This document shows, piece by piece, positions 33,206 through 42,970 of a stretch of 64,000 bases of DNA. The position numbers and the translations under genes were made by a program. The stretch's first letter is position 1. Every line of letters starts with the position of its first letter. This stretch comes from Ignavibacteriales bacterium. GTDB lineage: Bacteria; Bacteroidota; Ignavibacteria; UBA10030; SZUA-254. Under the pieces are notes generated by a model, which searched no databases, was not told where the DNA came from, and was given only the letters and a program-made list of their open reading frames with translations. The stretch covers positions 695,695-759,694 of the forward strand of contig JACRMQ010000007.1 in assembly GCA_016214905.1 (NCBI GenBank). The letters run 5' to 3'.

Positions 33206-33248
33206 ATGATTCACGATTCAAAGTTACGCAACTTGAATCGTGAATCAT
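33206..33248. repeat. Perfect 16-bp inverted repeat between the P5C dehydrogenase gene and sucC
   Basis: ATGATTCACGATTCAA and its exact inverse are separated by 11 bases, and the stem can continue inward past one bulged A. No T run follows. A third partial copy (ACTTGAATC) lies at about 33252-33260. It could be an mRNA-stabilising hairpin, an operator, or a repeat element. Confidence 0.6.
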
Positions 33249-33283
33249 ACGACTTGAATCCAATATAGTATAACGGAGAAAAA

Positions 33284-34447
33284 ATGAAAATACACGAATA
33301 TCAAGGAAAAGAAATTTTAAAGAAATTTGGTGTGGTTGTTCCACAAGGTGGAGTTGCTTTCTCTGTGGAGGAGGCGGTGAAAGTCGCTCAAAGTATCGGC
33401 GGAAATGTGTGGGTAGTAAAAGCGCAAATCCATGCTGGCGGCCGTGGCAAAGGCGGTGGTGTGAAAATTGCAAAAAGTTTGGATGAGGTACAACAACTTG
33501 CTTCACAAATTCTTGGTATGAGATTGATTACTCATCAGACAGGACCGGAAGGGAAAATTGTAAAACGACTTCTCATCGAGCAAGGAATTTCGATTGCGAA
33601 AGAGTTGTATGTTGGAATCACTCTCGATCGCGCGAAATCTCAAAATGTAGTTATGGCATCGACGGAAGGTGGAGTTGAAATTGAAAAAGTTGCAGCGGAA
33701 ATGCCCGAAAAAATATTGAAGGAGACGATCAATCCTTCTATCGGTTTCAAAGATTTTCAAGCGCGTAAGCTGTCATTCGGATTGGGATTATCGGGTGACG
33801 CGCTAAAAAATGCAGTTAAATTCCTGATGTCACTTTATCGTGCTTATGAAGAAACAGATGCGTCGTTAGCGGAAATAAATCCGTTAGTCATTACTACCGA
33901 TGGAAACGTGTTAGCGTTAGATGCGAAAATGAACTTTGATGATAACGCACTTTTTCGCCATCCCGATATTCTCGCGATGCGCGACCTTGACGAAGAGGAA
34001 CCGTTAGAAATCGAAGCATCGAAATATAATCTTAATTACATCAAGCTTGACGGTAATGTGGGATGCATGGTTAACGGTGCCGGGCTTGCCATGGCAACTA
34101 TGGATATTATCAAGCTCGCAGGCGGTGAACCGGCAAATTTCCTGGATGTCGGAGGTGGCGCCAATGTTGAAACAGTTTCGAACGGTTTTAAAATTATTCT
34201 TTCGGATAAAAATGTCAAAGCAGTTCTAATAAACATATTCGGTGGAATTGTACGCTGTGACCGCGTGGCAAATGGTGTCATTGAGGCGGCGAAGCAGGTG
34301 AATATTACTTTACCTGTTGTTGTTCGTCTTGACGGAACGAACGCCGAAGAAGCAAGAGAAATACTTGCAAATTCAGGATTGAACTTTGCCGTGGCTACGA
34401 GTTTCGAGGATGCGGCACGAAAAGTTACACAAGCAATTCAAAATTAA
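33284..34447 (+). CDS. sucC: Succinate-CoA ligase, ADP-forming, beta subunit
   Basis: A 387-residue TCA-cycle enzyme subunit. It starts with [17 protein letters not shown], has the ATP-grasp [14 protein letters not shown] loop (about residues 46-59), AEINPLV near residue 200 and the C-terminal [12 protein letters not shown] and [10 protein letters not shown] stretches that meet the alpha subunit. sucD is not in the window, so the subunits are encoded apart. Confidence 0.95.
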   Translation: MKIHEYQGKEILKKFGVVVPQGGVAFSVEEAVKVAQSIGGNVWVVKAQIHAGGRGKGGGVKIAKSLDEVQQLASQILGMRLITHQTGPEGKIVKRLLIEQGISIAKELYVGITLDRAKSQNVVMASTEGGVEIEKVAAEMPEKILKETINPSIGFKDFQARKLSFGLGLSGDALKNAVKFLMSLYRAYEETDASLAEINPLVITTDGNVLALDAKMNFDDNALFRHPDILAMRDLDEEEPLEIEASKYNLNYIKLDGNVGCMVNGAGLAMATMDIIKLAGGEPANFLDVGGGANVETVSNGFKIILSDKNVKAVLINIFGGIVRCDRVANGVIEAAKQVNITLPVVVRLDGTNAEEAREILANSGLNFAVATSFEDAARKVTQAIQN

Positions 34448-34463
34448 AAAGGAAAAATTAAAA

Positions 34464-34997
34464 ATGAAAAAGATTAATAAAGCATCGCTTAAGAATAATC
34501 CATACGCCAAACAATTGACACTTTATGTGGTCGATAAAACACCGCTGCAGGTATTCGAGGCGACCCCGAAAGAGATATCAAAAACTATTCGCGGCTTAAC
34601 AAAAAGTCAATTGCAAAAATCTATTAAGAAAGGCAAATGGTCGATAGCGCAGATTGTAGCTCATCTGACTGACGGTGAAATAGTTCTGAGTTATCGCTTC
34701 AGAAAAGTTATTTCCGAACCGGGATCAAAAATAGATTTCTACAACCAAAATAAATGGTCGAAGAATCTTCATTATGAAAAAGCGGATTGCATGAAAAAAC
34801 TTGCATTGTTTACTGCTATTCGAAAAGAAAACGTAGAACTATTGAAATCTCTCTCTTCGAAAGAATGGAAACGTTTCGGGATGCATTCGGAACGCGGTAA
34901 AGAAACAATCGAGAAAATGCTTTTGCTTTATGCCGGTCACGATATGAATCACTTGAAACAGATTGAAAACATCAAGCAATTATTGACTTCAAAATAA
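34464..34997 (+). CDS. DinB/YfiT-like four-helix protein
   Basis: A 177-residue protein with the DinB-superfamily plan: a helix with WSIAQIVAHLTDGEIVL (candidate metal His), a middle helix, and a final helix with LLLYAGHDMNHLKQIENI, whose His residues complete the usual metal triad. These proteins often bind metal and some are thiol transferases; the substrate here is unknown. ATG 34464 follows an AAAAGGAAAAA ribosome binding site 16 bases after sucC; an upstream in-frame start would overlap sucC and is unlikely. Confidence 0.75.
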   Translation: MKKINKASLKNNPYAKQLTLYVVDKTPLQVFEATPKEISKTIRGLTKSQLQKSIKKGKWSIAQIVAHLTDGEIVLSYRFRKVISEPGSKIDFYNQNKWSKNLHYEKADCMKKLALFTAIRKENVELLKSLSSKEWKRFGMHSERGKETIEKMLLLYAGHDMNHLKQIENIKQLLTSK

Positions 34998-35023
34998 AAA
35001 CAGTTGAGCGCGAAGAGGAAATA

Positions 35024-35794
35024 ATGCGAAAAAAAATAATTGCCGGCAATTGGAAGATGAACAAAGACATCCATGAAACCGCATCCTTGATTGCAGAATT
35101 ACGGGAACGGATGAAAGATTACAAGAATGAAGTTGATGTTGTAATCTGTCCGCCTTACACATCTTTGGTCGTGGCGAAATCATTGATCAAAGATTCTCCG
35201 ATCAAGCTTGGTGCTCAAAACATGTCGCAATATGATGATGGGGCTTACACGGGTGAGACATCGGCGAAAATGCTGACCGTTATCGGTTGTCAATATGTTA
35301 TACTCGGTCATTCTGAAAGAAGACAATATTTTAAGGAAACCGATGAGATCGTGAATGCCAAAATCAAAAAAGCGCTTGGTGCCGGGCTAACTCCCATTGT
35401 CTGCATAGGAGAGACGCTCGAAGAACGAGAAACCGGTATAACCGATAAAATTATTACAACTCAAGTTCAAGGTGTGTTAAAAGAGTTGGCGTCATCCGAA
35501 GTGGAGAAAATAATAATTGCTTATGAACCTGTGTGGGCAATCGGCACAGGTAAAAACGCAACACCTGAACAGGCTAATCAGGTTCATAAACTAATCCGAA
35601 AACAGATCGGACAAATCTATTCATGGACTGTAGCGGAGAAACTCATTATCCAATATGGTGGAAGTATGAATGCACAAAACGCGTCTGCACTTTTAGCGCA
35701 ATCCGACATAGATGGCGGATTAATTGGGGGAGCAAGCTTAAAAGCCGATGCGTTTATGGCGATCATTCAGGCTGGTGTTGAATCTTCCCTATAG
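35024..35794 (+). CDS. tpiA: Triosephosphate isomerase
   Basis: A 256-residue TIM barrel of glycolysis: substrate Asn/Lys in AGNWKMNKD (residues 7-15), catalytic His in VILGHSERRQYF (about residue 95), catalytic Glu in AYEPVWAIGTG (about residue 169), and the phosphate loop YGGSMNAQN with GGLIGGASL. All key residues are present. It has GAGG upstream of the ATG. Confidence 0.96.
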   Translation: MRKKIIAGNWKMNKDIHETASLIAELRERMKDYKNEVDVVICPPYTSLVVAKSLIKDSPIKLGAQNMSQYDDGAYTGETSAKMLTVIGCQYVILGHSERRQYFKETDEIVNAKIKKALGAGLTPIVCIGETLEERETGITDKIITTQVQGVLKELASSEVEKIIIAYEPVWAIGTGKNATPEQANQVHKLIRKQIGQIYSWTVAEKLIIQYGGSMNAQNASALLAQSDIDGGLIGGASLKADAFMAIIQAGVESSL

Positions 35795-36045
35795 CATATT
35801 GCTTGGTTCAATCCTAATCCGATAAATATTCTTTAAATTCCATCTTTATTAATGAATTTGATTGCTTTCGCCTTCATTTTTTATTATATTTCAATGAATT
35901 TTCATTAAAGAACGGCGTTTTTTTATCTTTTTCGTACTTTCTGAAGGTAGATTCCTTTAGAATGTAACTTGTTCATTCACAGACGGGCGAGAAACCCATA
36001 ACTAAAATATCTAAAGCACATACGAATGGTTGGAGCGTTTTCATA

Positions 36046-38616
36046 TTGGAGCTCCTTTTTGTTGTTCTTCCACTTGTCGGATATTCCCAAATCACACCGG
36101 CATATTCCAACATCCCTTTTTATATCAACGGTAAACCCACAACTACGGGTGCAGACGCTGCATTATTCCCTGATACCCCTTCCAGATTTAAAATCGACTT
36201 AGCAGGAACGTGGGAGTATAGCATCGATAAAAAAACCTGGAGCAAAATTGAAGTCCCCAGTTGTTATGATTATTCCGGTAAGATGATTTTTCAACGATCC
36301 TTTGACATTAAGTCGGAGTATCTGGATAAGTATACCTTCCTTCTGGTAGCATATGGCATAAATTATCAGAGCGAAGTTACTATCAACGGGAATTTTATTG
36401 GAAGACACATTGGCGGCGCGAATTCTTTTATATTTCCAATCCCGAATAATACTCTTCAGGTAGGAGCCAATAACTCGATAAACATTTCCGTTAACAGCGA
36501 GCTTACTCCGCGCACAACTCTCCCATTGAAGCAACATGTTGGCGGATGGAAAACTTATGGCGGTATATTCCGCGATATATATATACTCGCTGTTCCAAAA
36601 CTTTTCATCGAAGATGCATCCATAACCTCAGCACTTTCTCCCGATTTTAAAACCGCAAAATTGAACCTGAAAATTGATATAGCGGATCGATGGTCGGGGT
36701 TGAAATCGGAAACAGGGAACATGCTTGCTTGTCAGGTCGAAGTTTTTGATAAGCTTACGACTGAATTGGTTGGGCGGAGCGGATTGTTGCAGATTATGCC
36801 GAAGATAAACAAAACAATTTTTTCTTCCGCCGAAGTTCAAGTGACATCCCCGAAGTTATGGTCGCCCGAAACCCCCGATCTCTACACTGTTAAATGTCAG
36901 CTTGTTAGTGTAATCGGAAAAGAAATTTCCGTCATTGATGAATTTATTTTCGATCACGGATTCAGAGAAATAAAATGGAAAGATGGCAAGTTAAGCATCA
37001 ACGATAAGATGGTACCGTTTAAAGGTATTTTGTGGCGCGAAGATCACGAATCATTCGGAGCGTCGATATCATACGACATGCTGGAACGCGATGTAGCTTC
37101 GATGAAGACGCTCGGAACAAATCTTGTCAGGTTTTTATATCCTCCGCATCCTTATATTCTTAACCTGTGTGATAGATACGGAATATTCGTGTTGGAGGAA
37201 ATTCCCGTTGATAATGTTCCCGCAGAAATACTATCGAAAGATTACTTCCAGGAGATAGCCACGAATTATGCGAAAGAAATGGTATCGCGCGACCGTCGGC
37301 ATGTATCGATACTCGGATGGGGTATCGGTAATGAGTTCGAGGCGGCAAATAATTCAGTTTGTGAATTTGTGAACGGACTGAGAAACGTTATCAAATCACT
37401 CGATAAGCGCAGCGTTTATTTTGCATCTAAATCTCTGCAAAATCCATGCTTTGAATATGTTGATCTGATCGCCCTCAACAATTTTGGAGAAGATCCGAAA
37501 TCTTTTAAACAGTCTTTAATTTCATGCGTCGCGCGATATCCCGAAAAACCAATTATTGTTGCTAGGTACGGCATCGATGTTGAACACGGCAACCATAACG
37601 GCTACAGCGATCCTTATTCCATGGAAGCACATGCGCGCTACGCAATGTTATTCTTCAACATGATGAAAGATGTAAAGATTGCCGGGTCTATTTTTTGGTC
37701 TTATAACGATTGGCGTACCGACCGCCCATCATTAGTAACGCGAGCCACCGATCCGTTTGTTGTCTCGATGGGACTGGTTGATTTAAGCCGCGAGAAGCGA
37801 ACTGCGTTCGATGTTATACGCGCGCTTTTCAACGACGAGAAAGTTCAGGCGCTACCCGTTGGCAATTATTCTTCGAACACACCGATCATTTATGTCATCT
37901 CCGGCTTTTTGATGCTGATTCTTTTCGCTTTTATGTATAATGCGAATCGTCGGTTTCGCGACAGCGTTAATAGATCTCTCTTCAGAACATACAATTTTTT
38001 TGCCGACGTGCGCGATCAACGTATCATCAGTAATTTCCATTCAATTATTTTAGCTGTTGTCATTGCCATTACATTGGCAACAGTTTCATCAAGTATTATC
38101 ACTCATTATCGTTCAAATTTATTATTTGATAATATAATGAGTCAGTTTCTTCCCGATTTCATAAAAGAATGGCTTATACGATTAGTATGGAATCCTGCAA
38201 AATTTATATTATTGTTTTCGGGCATCATTCTGGTAAAATTATTACTTATTGCTCTGGTAATTAAATTGTTTTCGATGATTGTAAAAACACGCGTAATGTT
38301 CTATCATGCTTTTTCGGTATCGATCTGGTCTTCTCTTCCTTATATCATTTTAATTCCGATAGGGATGATTCTTTTTCGACTTATGGAAACTGAATTTTAT
38401 ATTCTCCCCGTCTTCATCATTCTCGGAGTTATAACATTATGGGTTTTCGTTAGATTGTTGAAAGGAATTTCAATTATTTACGATATCTATCCGGGAAGAG
38501 TATACGCTGTCGGAATAATGATATTGATTTTAATCGGTGTTATTTTTTACGGTTATCTTGATTACACGCAATCGACTTCGCTATATCTAAAATATTTTTT
38601 GGAGGCGACGAAGTAA
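36046..38616 (+). CDS. GH2-like glycosidase with C-terminal multi-pass membrane domain; nucleophile residue replaced
   Basis: Residues about 20-600 follow the glycoside hydrolase 2 plan: a sugar-binding domain (FKIDLAGTWEYSIDKKTW), an immunoglobulin-like domain and a TIM barrel with FKGILWREDHESFG. The acid/base Glu is kept (E430 in WGIGNEFEA), but where GH2 enzymes have a nucleophile Glu in a TEYG-like motif this protein has ARYG (Arg 507), so normal retaining activity is doubtful. Residues about 620-856 form five or so membrane helices resembling a Yip1-type domain. The start is uncertain: TTG 36046 gives a short hydrophobic leader, and the frame is open back to 35968 without a standard start. 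It is followed two bases later by smc. Confidence 0.75.
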   Translation: MELLFVVLPLVGYSQITPAYSNIPFYINGKPTTTGADAALFPDTPSRFKIDLAGTWEYSIDKKTWSKIEVPSCYDYSGKMIFQRSFDIKSEYLDKYTFLLVAYGINYQSEVTINGNFIGRHIGGANSFIFPIPNNTLQVGANNSINISVNSELTPRTTLPLKQHVGGWKTYGGIFRDIYILAVPKLFIEDASITSALSPDFKTAKLNLKIDIADRWSGLKSETGNMLACQVEVFDKLTTELVGRSGLLQIMPKINKTIFSSAEVQVTSPKLWSPETPDLYTVKCQLVSVIGKEISVIDEFIFDHGFREIKWKDGKLSINDKMVPFKGILWREDHESFGASISYDMLERDVASMKTLGTNLVRFLYPPHPYILNLCDRYGIFVLEEIPVDNVPAEILSKDYFQEIATNYAKEMVSRDRRHVSILGWGIGNEFEAANNSVCEFVNGLRNVIKSLDKRSVYFASKSLQNPCFEYVDLIALNNFGEDPKSFKQSLISCVARYPEKPIIVARYGIDVEHGNHNGYSDPYSMEAHARYAMLFFNMMKDVKIAGSIFWSYNDWRTDRPSLVTRATDPFVVSMGLVDLSREKRTAFDVIRALFNDEKVQALPVGNYSSNTPIIYVISGFLMLILFAFMYNANRRFRDSVNRSLFRTYNFFADVRDQRIISNFHSIILAVVIAITLATVSSSIITHYRSNLLFDNIMSQFLPDFIKEWLIRLVWNPAKFILLFSGIILVKLLLIALVIKLFSMIVKTRVMFYHAFSVSIWSSLPYIILIPIGMILFRLMETEFYILPVFIILGVITLWVFVRLLKGISIIYDIYPGRVYAVGIMILILIGVIFYGYLDYTQSTSLYLKYFLEATK

Positions 38617-38618
38617 TA

Positions 38619-41600
38619 ATGTATTTATCGAAGATTGAAGTTATCGGGTTCAAATCGTTCGCACAAAGAATCAATGTTAATTTTGATACCGGAGTGACGG
38701 CGATAGTCGGACCTAACGGTTGCGGGAAAACGAACATTGTTGATGCTATCCGCTGGGCGCTTGGCGAACAAAAGTACAGCACGCTGCGAAGCGATAAAAT
38801 GGAAGATGTAATTTTTAACGGAACTAAAACAAGGAAACCGCTGGGTCTTGCGGAAGTATCTCTGACAATCGAGAATACAAAGGGGATTCTTCCTACCGAT
38901 TATTCCGAGGTTACAATCACACGACGCGTTTTCAGATCGGGTGAGAGCGAATATCTGTTGAACAAAGTTCCGTGCCGTTTGAAAGATATCGTAGACCTTT
39001 TCATGGATACCGGAATGGGAAGTGATGCGTATTCTGTCATCGAACTGAAAATGGTTGAAACAATTCTCTCCGATAAAACAGACGAACGACGAAAATTGTT
39101 CGAAGAAGCCGCCGGTGTAACGAAATATAAAGTGCGCCGTAAGGCAGCTCTGCGCCGTCTGGATGACGTGCAGCAAGATCTCGCTCGTGTCAATGACATC
39201 GTAAAAGAAGTTCAAAAAACGGTGAACTCGCTTGAGCGTCAGGCAAAAAAAGCCGAGCAGTTCAACGAAGTTACGGGAAGATTAAAAGCGCTTGAAGTCG
39301 ATTTGCTGGAGCGGGAGTATTCTCATCTGCACGGCAAGCTTAATCCGCTTGAATCGAAATTCAAAATCGCCACAGCCGATAAAACCGAAATAGATACAGC
39401 TTTGCGTGCGGAAGAAAATCGTGTTGAATTGATGCAGCAAGAATTGAACGAGTGTGAAAAAGAACTTGCATCGGCACAAAAATCATCTGCATCGAAGTTT
39501 GATGAAATTCACCGAATCGAGGAACGTGCTCTCGTTGCAAAAGAACGGCGCAGCTCGCTTGAAGTGAATATCGAAAGATATCAAAACGAAAAAGTCGATC
39601 TGATTCAGCAGCAGGAAACACTTTCAATAGAACATTCCGCGTATCAACAGCGAAAAACAGAGCAAAGCCGTCACCATTCCGAAGTGGAAAATATTTTCGA
39701 TCATGAAAAGCAACTATACGCCGAGATCACAAGAGAATATGATGAGGTGCAATCGAAAGTAACTTCACTGAAAGATAAAATTTTAAAAGCAGCTCATGAA
39801 AATGTTGAGAAGCGTGGTGAGATGGAGCGTATCAAAACGCGCATCGATAATTTAAAGGGGAGAATAGATAGAGCTGCCGAAGAAAGTGCATTATACGATT
39901 CAGATATCCTGCGGGTTGAAGAACAGATAAAAGAATTATCAGCCAAGGATCGCGATTTACGGAAACAATTTGCAGAGGCAGAGGTGCATCTGTTCACACA
40001 TCAGCAAACGAAAGAGCAGCACCGCCGCGATATCGACCTGATCAGAAAGAATGGGAACGATATTTCATATGAAATTGAAAGAAAAAAATCGAAGATTGAA
40101 TTTCTCCTCCGCATGCTCGAAGGTTATGAAGGATCATCAGAGGGAACACGATTTCTTTTAACGGATGAGGTTTGGAAGAAGAAAAATTTTGCAACTGTCG
40201 GAGATTTGATTCAAGTCGATGAAAAATACCGGGAGCCAATTGAGGCGGCGCTCGGAGATTTTGCTCAGGCAGTTGTGGTAGATACCATTCAGGATGGTTA
40301 TTCCGCAATTAATGAATTAAGACGCTTAAGTAAAGGCAAGGCGAGTTTCATCAGTTTGGATTCGTTGCCTATCAAGAGGAAGCGCGGAAGGATAGCGCTG
40401 CCGAATTCATGCGTCAGTGCTGTTGAAGTTGTAAAATGCGAATCTAAATATAAACCTTTGATTGAATTTTTACTGGATGATGTTATCATATTAACGGAAG
40501 AATCGAATCAATCGGAATTATTAAATCGGGTAACCGGTAAAAGATTTATTACGCTCGAAGGTTCTTTGCAATCCAGTTCCGGTTTTCTGCGCGGTGGCAG
40601 TAAGAAACCGGGTGAAGGCGGATTCATCAACAAGAAATCCCAAATCTCTGATCTTGAGAGAGAAATCTCGATTCTTCAGTCCGAACTTAAAGAGATTGAA
40701 GATCAGCACAATCAAAAGCTGCAGGAATTAAATCTCATAAATCTGGATGATGACCGTAAGGTTGTAAAGTCGGTAGAAAAAGAGATGACTTCAATCGAGA
40801 TGCGGATTGCGCAGTTGGAATTCGAGAAGAAGCGCGCCAACGACGGTCTTGAACGAAATCGTCTTGAAATTAACACCGTGCAGGATGAAATCATCACGAT
40901 GGAAGATCAATACCAGAAATTAGGTGATGAACTCACGCTGCTCGAAGACCGTAAATCTCAAAATGATACAGAACTTGAAAGTGCCGAACGATTGCTTGAA
41001 CAAACAGAATCGGCATGGACAGCTAAAGCCAAGCATGTTAACGAGCTCGAAATCAAAGTGGTAACATTACAGGGCGAGATAAAAAATCTCTCCCGCGACA
41101 TTGAAAGAGCCGAAGAACGACGAAAAGATATCGAATTGACTCTGGAACGTCGCGATTCTGAAATTAAACACGCGCAAACTGAAATATCCCGCTTGGAAAA
41201 TGAAAGCAATGAGATCGATAAACAAATAGCTATTTTGCAAAATGAGTACAGTCTTCTTCTTGATCAGAAAAATGATATTGAACAAAAATACGTGGCATTG
41301 CGGACAGATATTCATAAAATCGAATTAAAAATAAAAGACGAGCGGAGGTTGCACGATGATTCTGTGGCTGCCGCCCACGATCTTGAAATGAAGCTGGCGG
41401 AAATACGCTCAAGTATTGAACATGTAAAATTGCGTGCTCAGGAAGAATTCGAATTGGAGCTTGAGATAAAAAGTTATCCCGATGACGAATGGGTTAATTT
41501 TGCTCACCTCCGTGAAGAGGTGAAAATATTGAAAGATCGCATCAAAATTCTTGGCGCCATCAATTTTGCTGCTTTTGATGAGTTTAACAGCGAGAGTGAG

Positions 41601-42182
41601 CGCCTCAATTTTCTCACTCAGCAACGCGACGATCTGTTGGAAGCCGAGAAAACACTCCTCAGCACCATCGAGGAAATAAACAATACCGCGCAGAGAAAAT
41701 TTCTTGAAACATTCGGTGCTATTCGTACTAACTTTATTGCAACATTCAAGGAATTGTTCATGGAGGGTGATGAGTGCGATCTGAAGTTAGAAGAGGGTGT
41801 AGATCCGCTTGAAGCGAGTATCGAAATAATCGCAAAACCGCGTGGTAAAAGACCGACTTCGATAGATTTACTATCCGGCGGAGAAAAAACGTTGACTGCA
41901 ATTGCACTTCTCTTTGCAATATATCTGGTCAAGCCGAGTCCGTTCTGCATTTTAGACGAAGTTGACGCGCCGTTAGACGATTCAAACATCGATCGGTACA
42001 CGCGGATTTTGAAAAAATTTTCCGGCAACACACAATTTATTGTAGTAACACATAACAAGAGAACAATGGAATCGGCGCAAGCCCTTTACGGCGTTACGAT
42101 GGAAGAGGAGGGCGTGTCGAAAATAGTTACGGTAAGGTTCAACGAAGAAGCGCGCGTTCGTTCTGCCACTGTCACAAATTGA
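38619..42182 (+). CDS. smc: Chromosome segregation protein SMC
   Basis: The structural ATPase of bacterial condensin: Walker A GPNGCGKTNIVDAIRWALGE (about residues 32-51), a long coiled coil, a hinge (about 505-660, with GDLIQVDEKYREPIEAALG), a second coiled coil, then the signature LLSGGEKTLTAIAL and Walker B FCILDEVDAPLDD (about 1115-1127). Length (1187) is normal. GGAGG lies upstream of the ATG, inside the preceding gene. ScpA and ScpB are not nearby. Confidence 0.96.
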   Translation: MYLSKIEVIGFKSFAQRINVNFDTGVTAIVGPNGCGKTNIVDAIRWALGEQKYSTLRSDKMEDVIFNGTKTRKPLGLAEVSLTIENTKGILPTDYSEVTITRRVFRSGESEYLLNKVPCRLKDIVDLFMDTGMGSDAYSVIELKMVETILSDKTDERRKLFEEAAGVTKYKVRRKAALRRLDDVQQDLARVNDIVKEVQKTVNSLERQAKKAEQFNEVTGRLKALEVDLLEREYSHLHGKLNPLESKFKIATADKTEIDTALRAEENRVELMQQELNECEKELASAQKSSASKFDEIHRIEERALVAKERRSSLEVNIERYQNEKVDLIQQQETLSIEHSAYQQRKTEQSRHHSEVENIFDHEKQLYAEITREYDEVQSKVTSLKDKILKAAHENVEKRGEMERIKTRIDNLKGRIDRAAEESALYDSDILRVEEQIKELSAKDRDLRKQFAEAEVHLFTHQQTKEQHRRDIDLIRKNGNDISYEIERKKSKIEFLLRMLEGYEGSSEGTRFLLTDEVWKKKNFATVGDLIQVDEKYREPIEAALGDFAQAVVVDTIQDGYSAINELRRLSKGKASFISLDSLPIKRKRGRIALPNSCVSAVEVVKCESKYKPLIEFLLDDVIILTEESNQSELLNRVTGKRFITLEGSLQSSSGFLRGGSKKPGEGGFINKKSQISDLEREISILQSELKEIEDQHNQKLQELNLINLDDDRKVVKSVEKEMTSIEMRIAQLEFEKKRANDGLERNRLEINTVQDEIITMEDQYQKLGDELTLLEDRKSQNDTELESAERLLEQTESAWTAKAKHVNELEIKVVTLQGEIKNLSRDIERAEERRKDIELTLERRDSEIKHAQTEISRLENESNEIDKQIAILQNEYSLLLDQKNDIEQKYVALRTDIHKIELKIKDERRLHDDSVAAAHDLEMKLAEIRSSIEHVKLRAQEEFELELEIKSYPDDEWVNFAHLREEVKILKDRIKILGAINFAAFDEFNSESERLNFLTQQRDDLLEAEKTLLSTIEEINNTAQRKFLETFGAIRTNFIATFKELFMEGDECDLKLEEGVDPLEASIEIIAKPRGKRPTSIDLLSGGEKTLTAIALLFAIYLVKPSPFCILDEVDAPLDDSNIDRYTRILKKFSGNTQFIVVTHNKRTMESAQALYGVTMEEEGVSKIVTVRFNEEARVRSATVTN

Positions 42183-42229
42183 TTGAAGAGCGGAACCATC
42201 TCACACAAATTTATTATTATTGCACCTCG

Positions 42230-42970
42230 ATGATAAAAATCTTTATCGATTTTGACGGAACTATAACAACCCGGGATGTGGGTGATGCTATGTTCATTTC
42301 ATTCGGTGGAGATATTTGCAGAGAGTATATCCGGAAATATCGGGCTGGAGATTTAACTGCCGAGGAATGCTTCAATCTTGAATGCCGGTCTTGTAACGGA
42401 ATATCAAAAACCGATCTGGATCTTTTTCTTGATAGTCAAAGTATCGATTCCACGTTCATAGATTTTCACCGGTATTGTAAAGAGCAGGAGATTCCGCATT
42501 TTATTCTGAGTGACGGAATGGATTATTATATTAAAAGAATTTTAGAGAATAACGGAATCGCTGATATTCCTTTTTTTACCAATCATCTGGAGGTCATTTC
42601 TCTTGGTTATGAAAGAGGGATTTTACTCGAACCTTCATTTCCTTTTCTTGATGAAAATTGCGATCGTTGTGCATGCTGTAAAAGAAATCATATGCTTGCA
42701 CAAACGGCGGATGACGATATTATAGTCTATATCGGAGAAGGTTTCTCGGACCGGTGCCCTGTTCGTTATGCCGATATTGTTTTTGCTAAGGACGAACTTT
42801 TAACATACTGTCAGCAAGAAAATATTTCATACTTCGAATACCGCACATTTTCAGATGTTAAAGCACGCCTCCAGATGTTGGTGTCAAAAAAGCAATCGAA
42901 GAAAAATTATGGGTTACACAAGCGCCGTCAGGCGCAACTTGCAACCCGCGATGTTTATTTAGGTGGATAA
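42230..42970 (+). CDS. HAD-family phosphatase (MtnX/phosphoserine phosphatase-like)
   Basis: HAD motif I is FIDFDGTITTRD (residues 4-15), motif II lies in HFILSDGMDYYI, and a cysteine-rich segment (CDRCACCK) precedes motif III/IV, YIGEGFSDRCP. This order is that of the MtnX group, whose members dephosphorylate methionine-salvage intermediates, but no other salvage gene is near. The substrate remains open. ATG 42230 was preferred over an upstream TTG because motif I then begins at residue 4. The C-terminus is basic. Confidence 0.75.
   Translation: MIKIFIDFDGTITTRDVGDAMFISFGGDICREYIRKYRAGDLTAEECFNLECRSCNGISKTDLDLFLDSQSIDSTFIDFHRYCKEQEIPHFILSDGMDYYIKRILENNGIADIPFFTNHLEVISLGYERGILLEPSFPFLDENCDRCACCKRNHMLAQTADDDIIVYIGEGFSDRCPVRYADIVFAKDELLTYCQQENISYFEYRTFSDVKARLQMLVSKKQSKKNYGLHKRRQAQLATRDVYLGG

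Noticed and set aside
34386-34463. Upstream start for the DinB-like gene
   Set aside because: It lies inside sucC and adds atypical residues; ATG 34464 has its own ribosome binding site.
35795-36045. Riboswitch or RNA gene in the 251-base gap before the GH2-like gene
   Set aside because: It is AT-rich with a short AATGAA-TT-TTCATT palindrome and a long T run, but no recognisable riboswitch core.
41067-41315. Antisense frames within smc
   Set aside because: They are shadows of a long coiled-coil gene with biased codon use.
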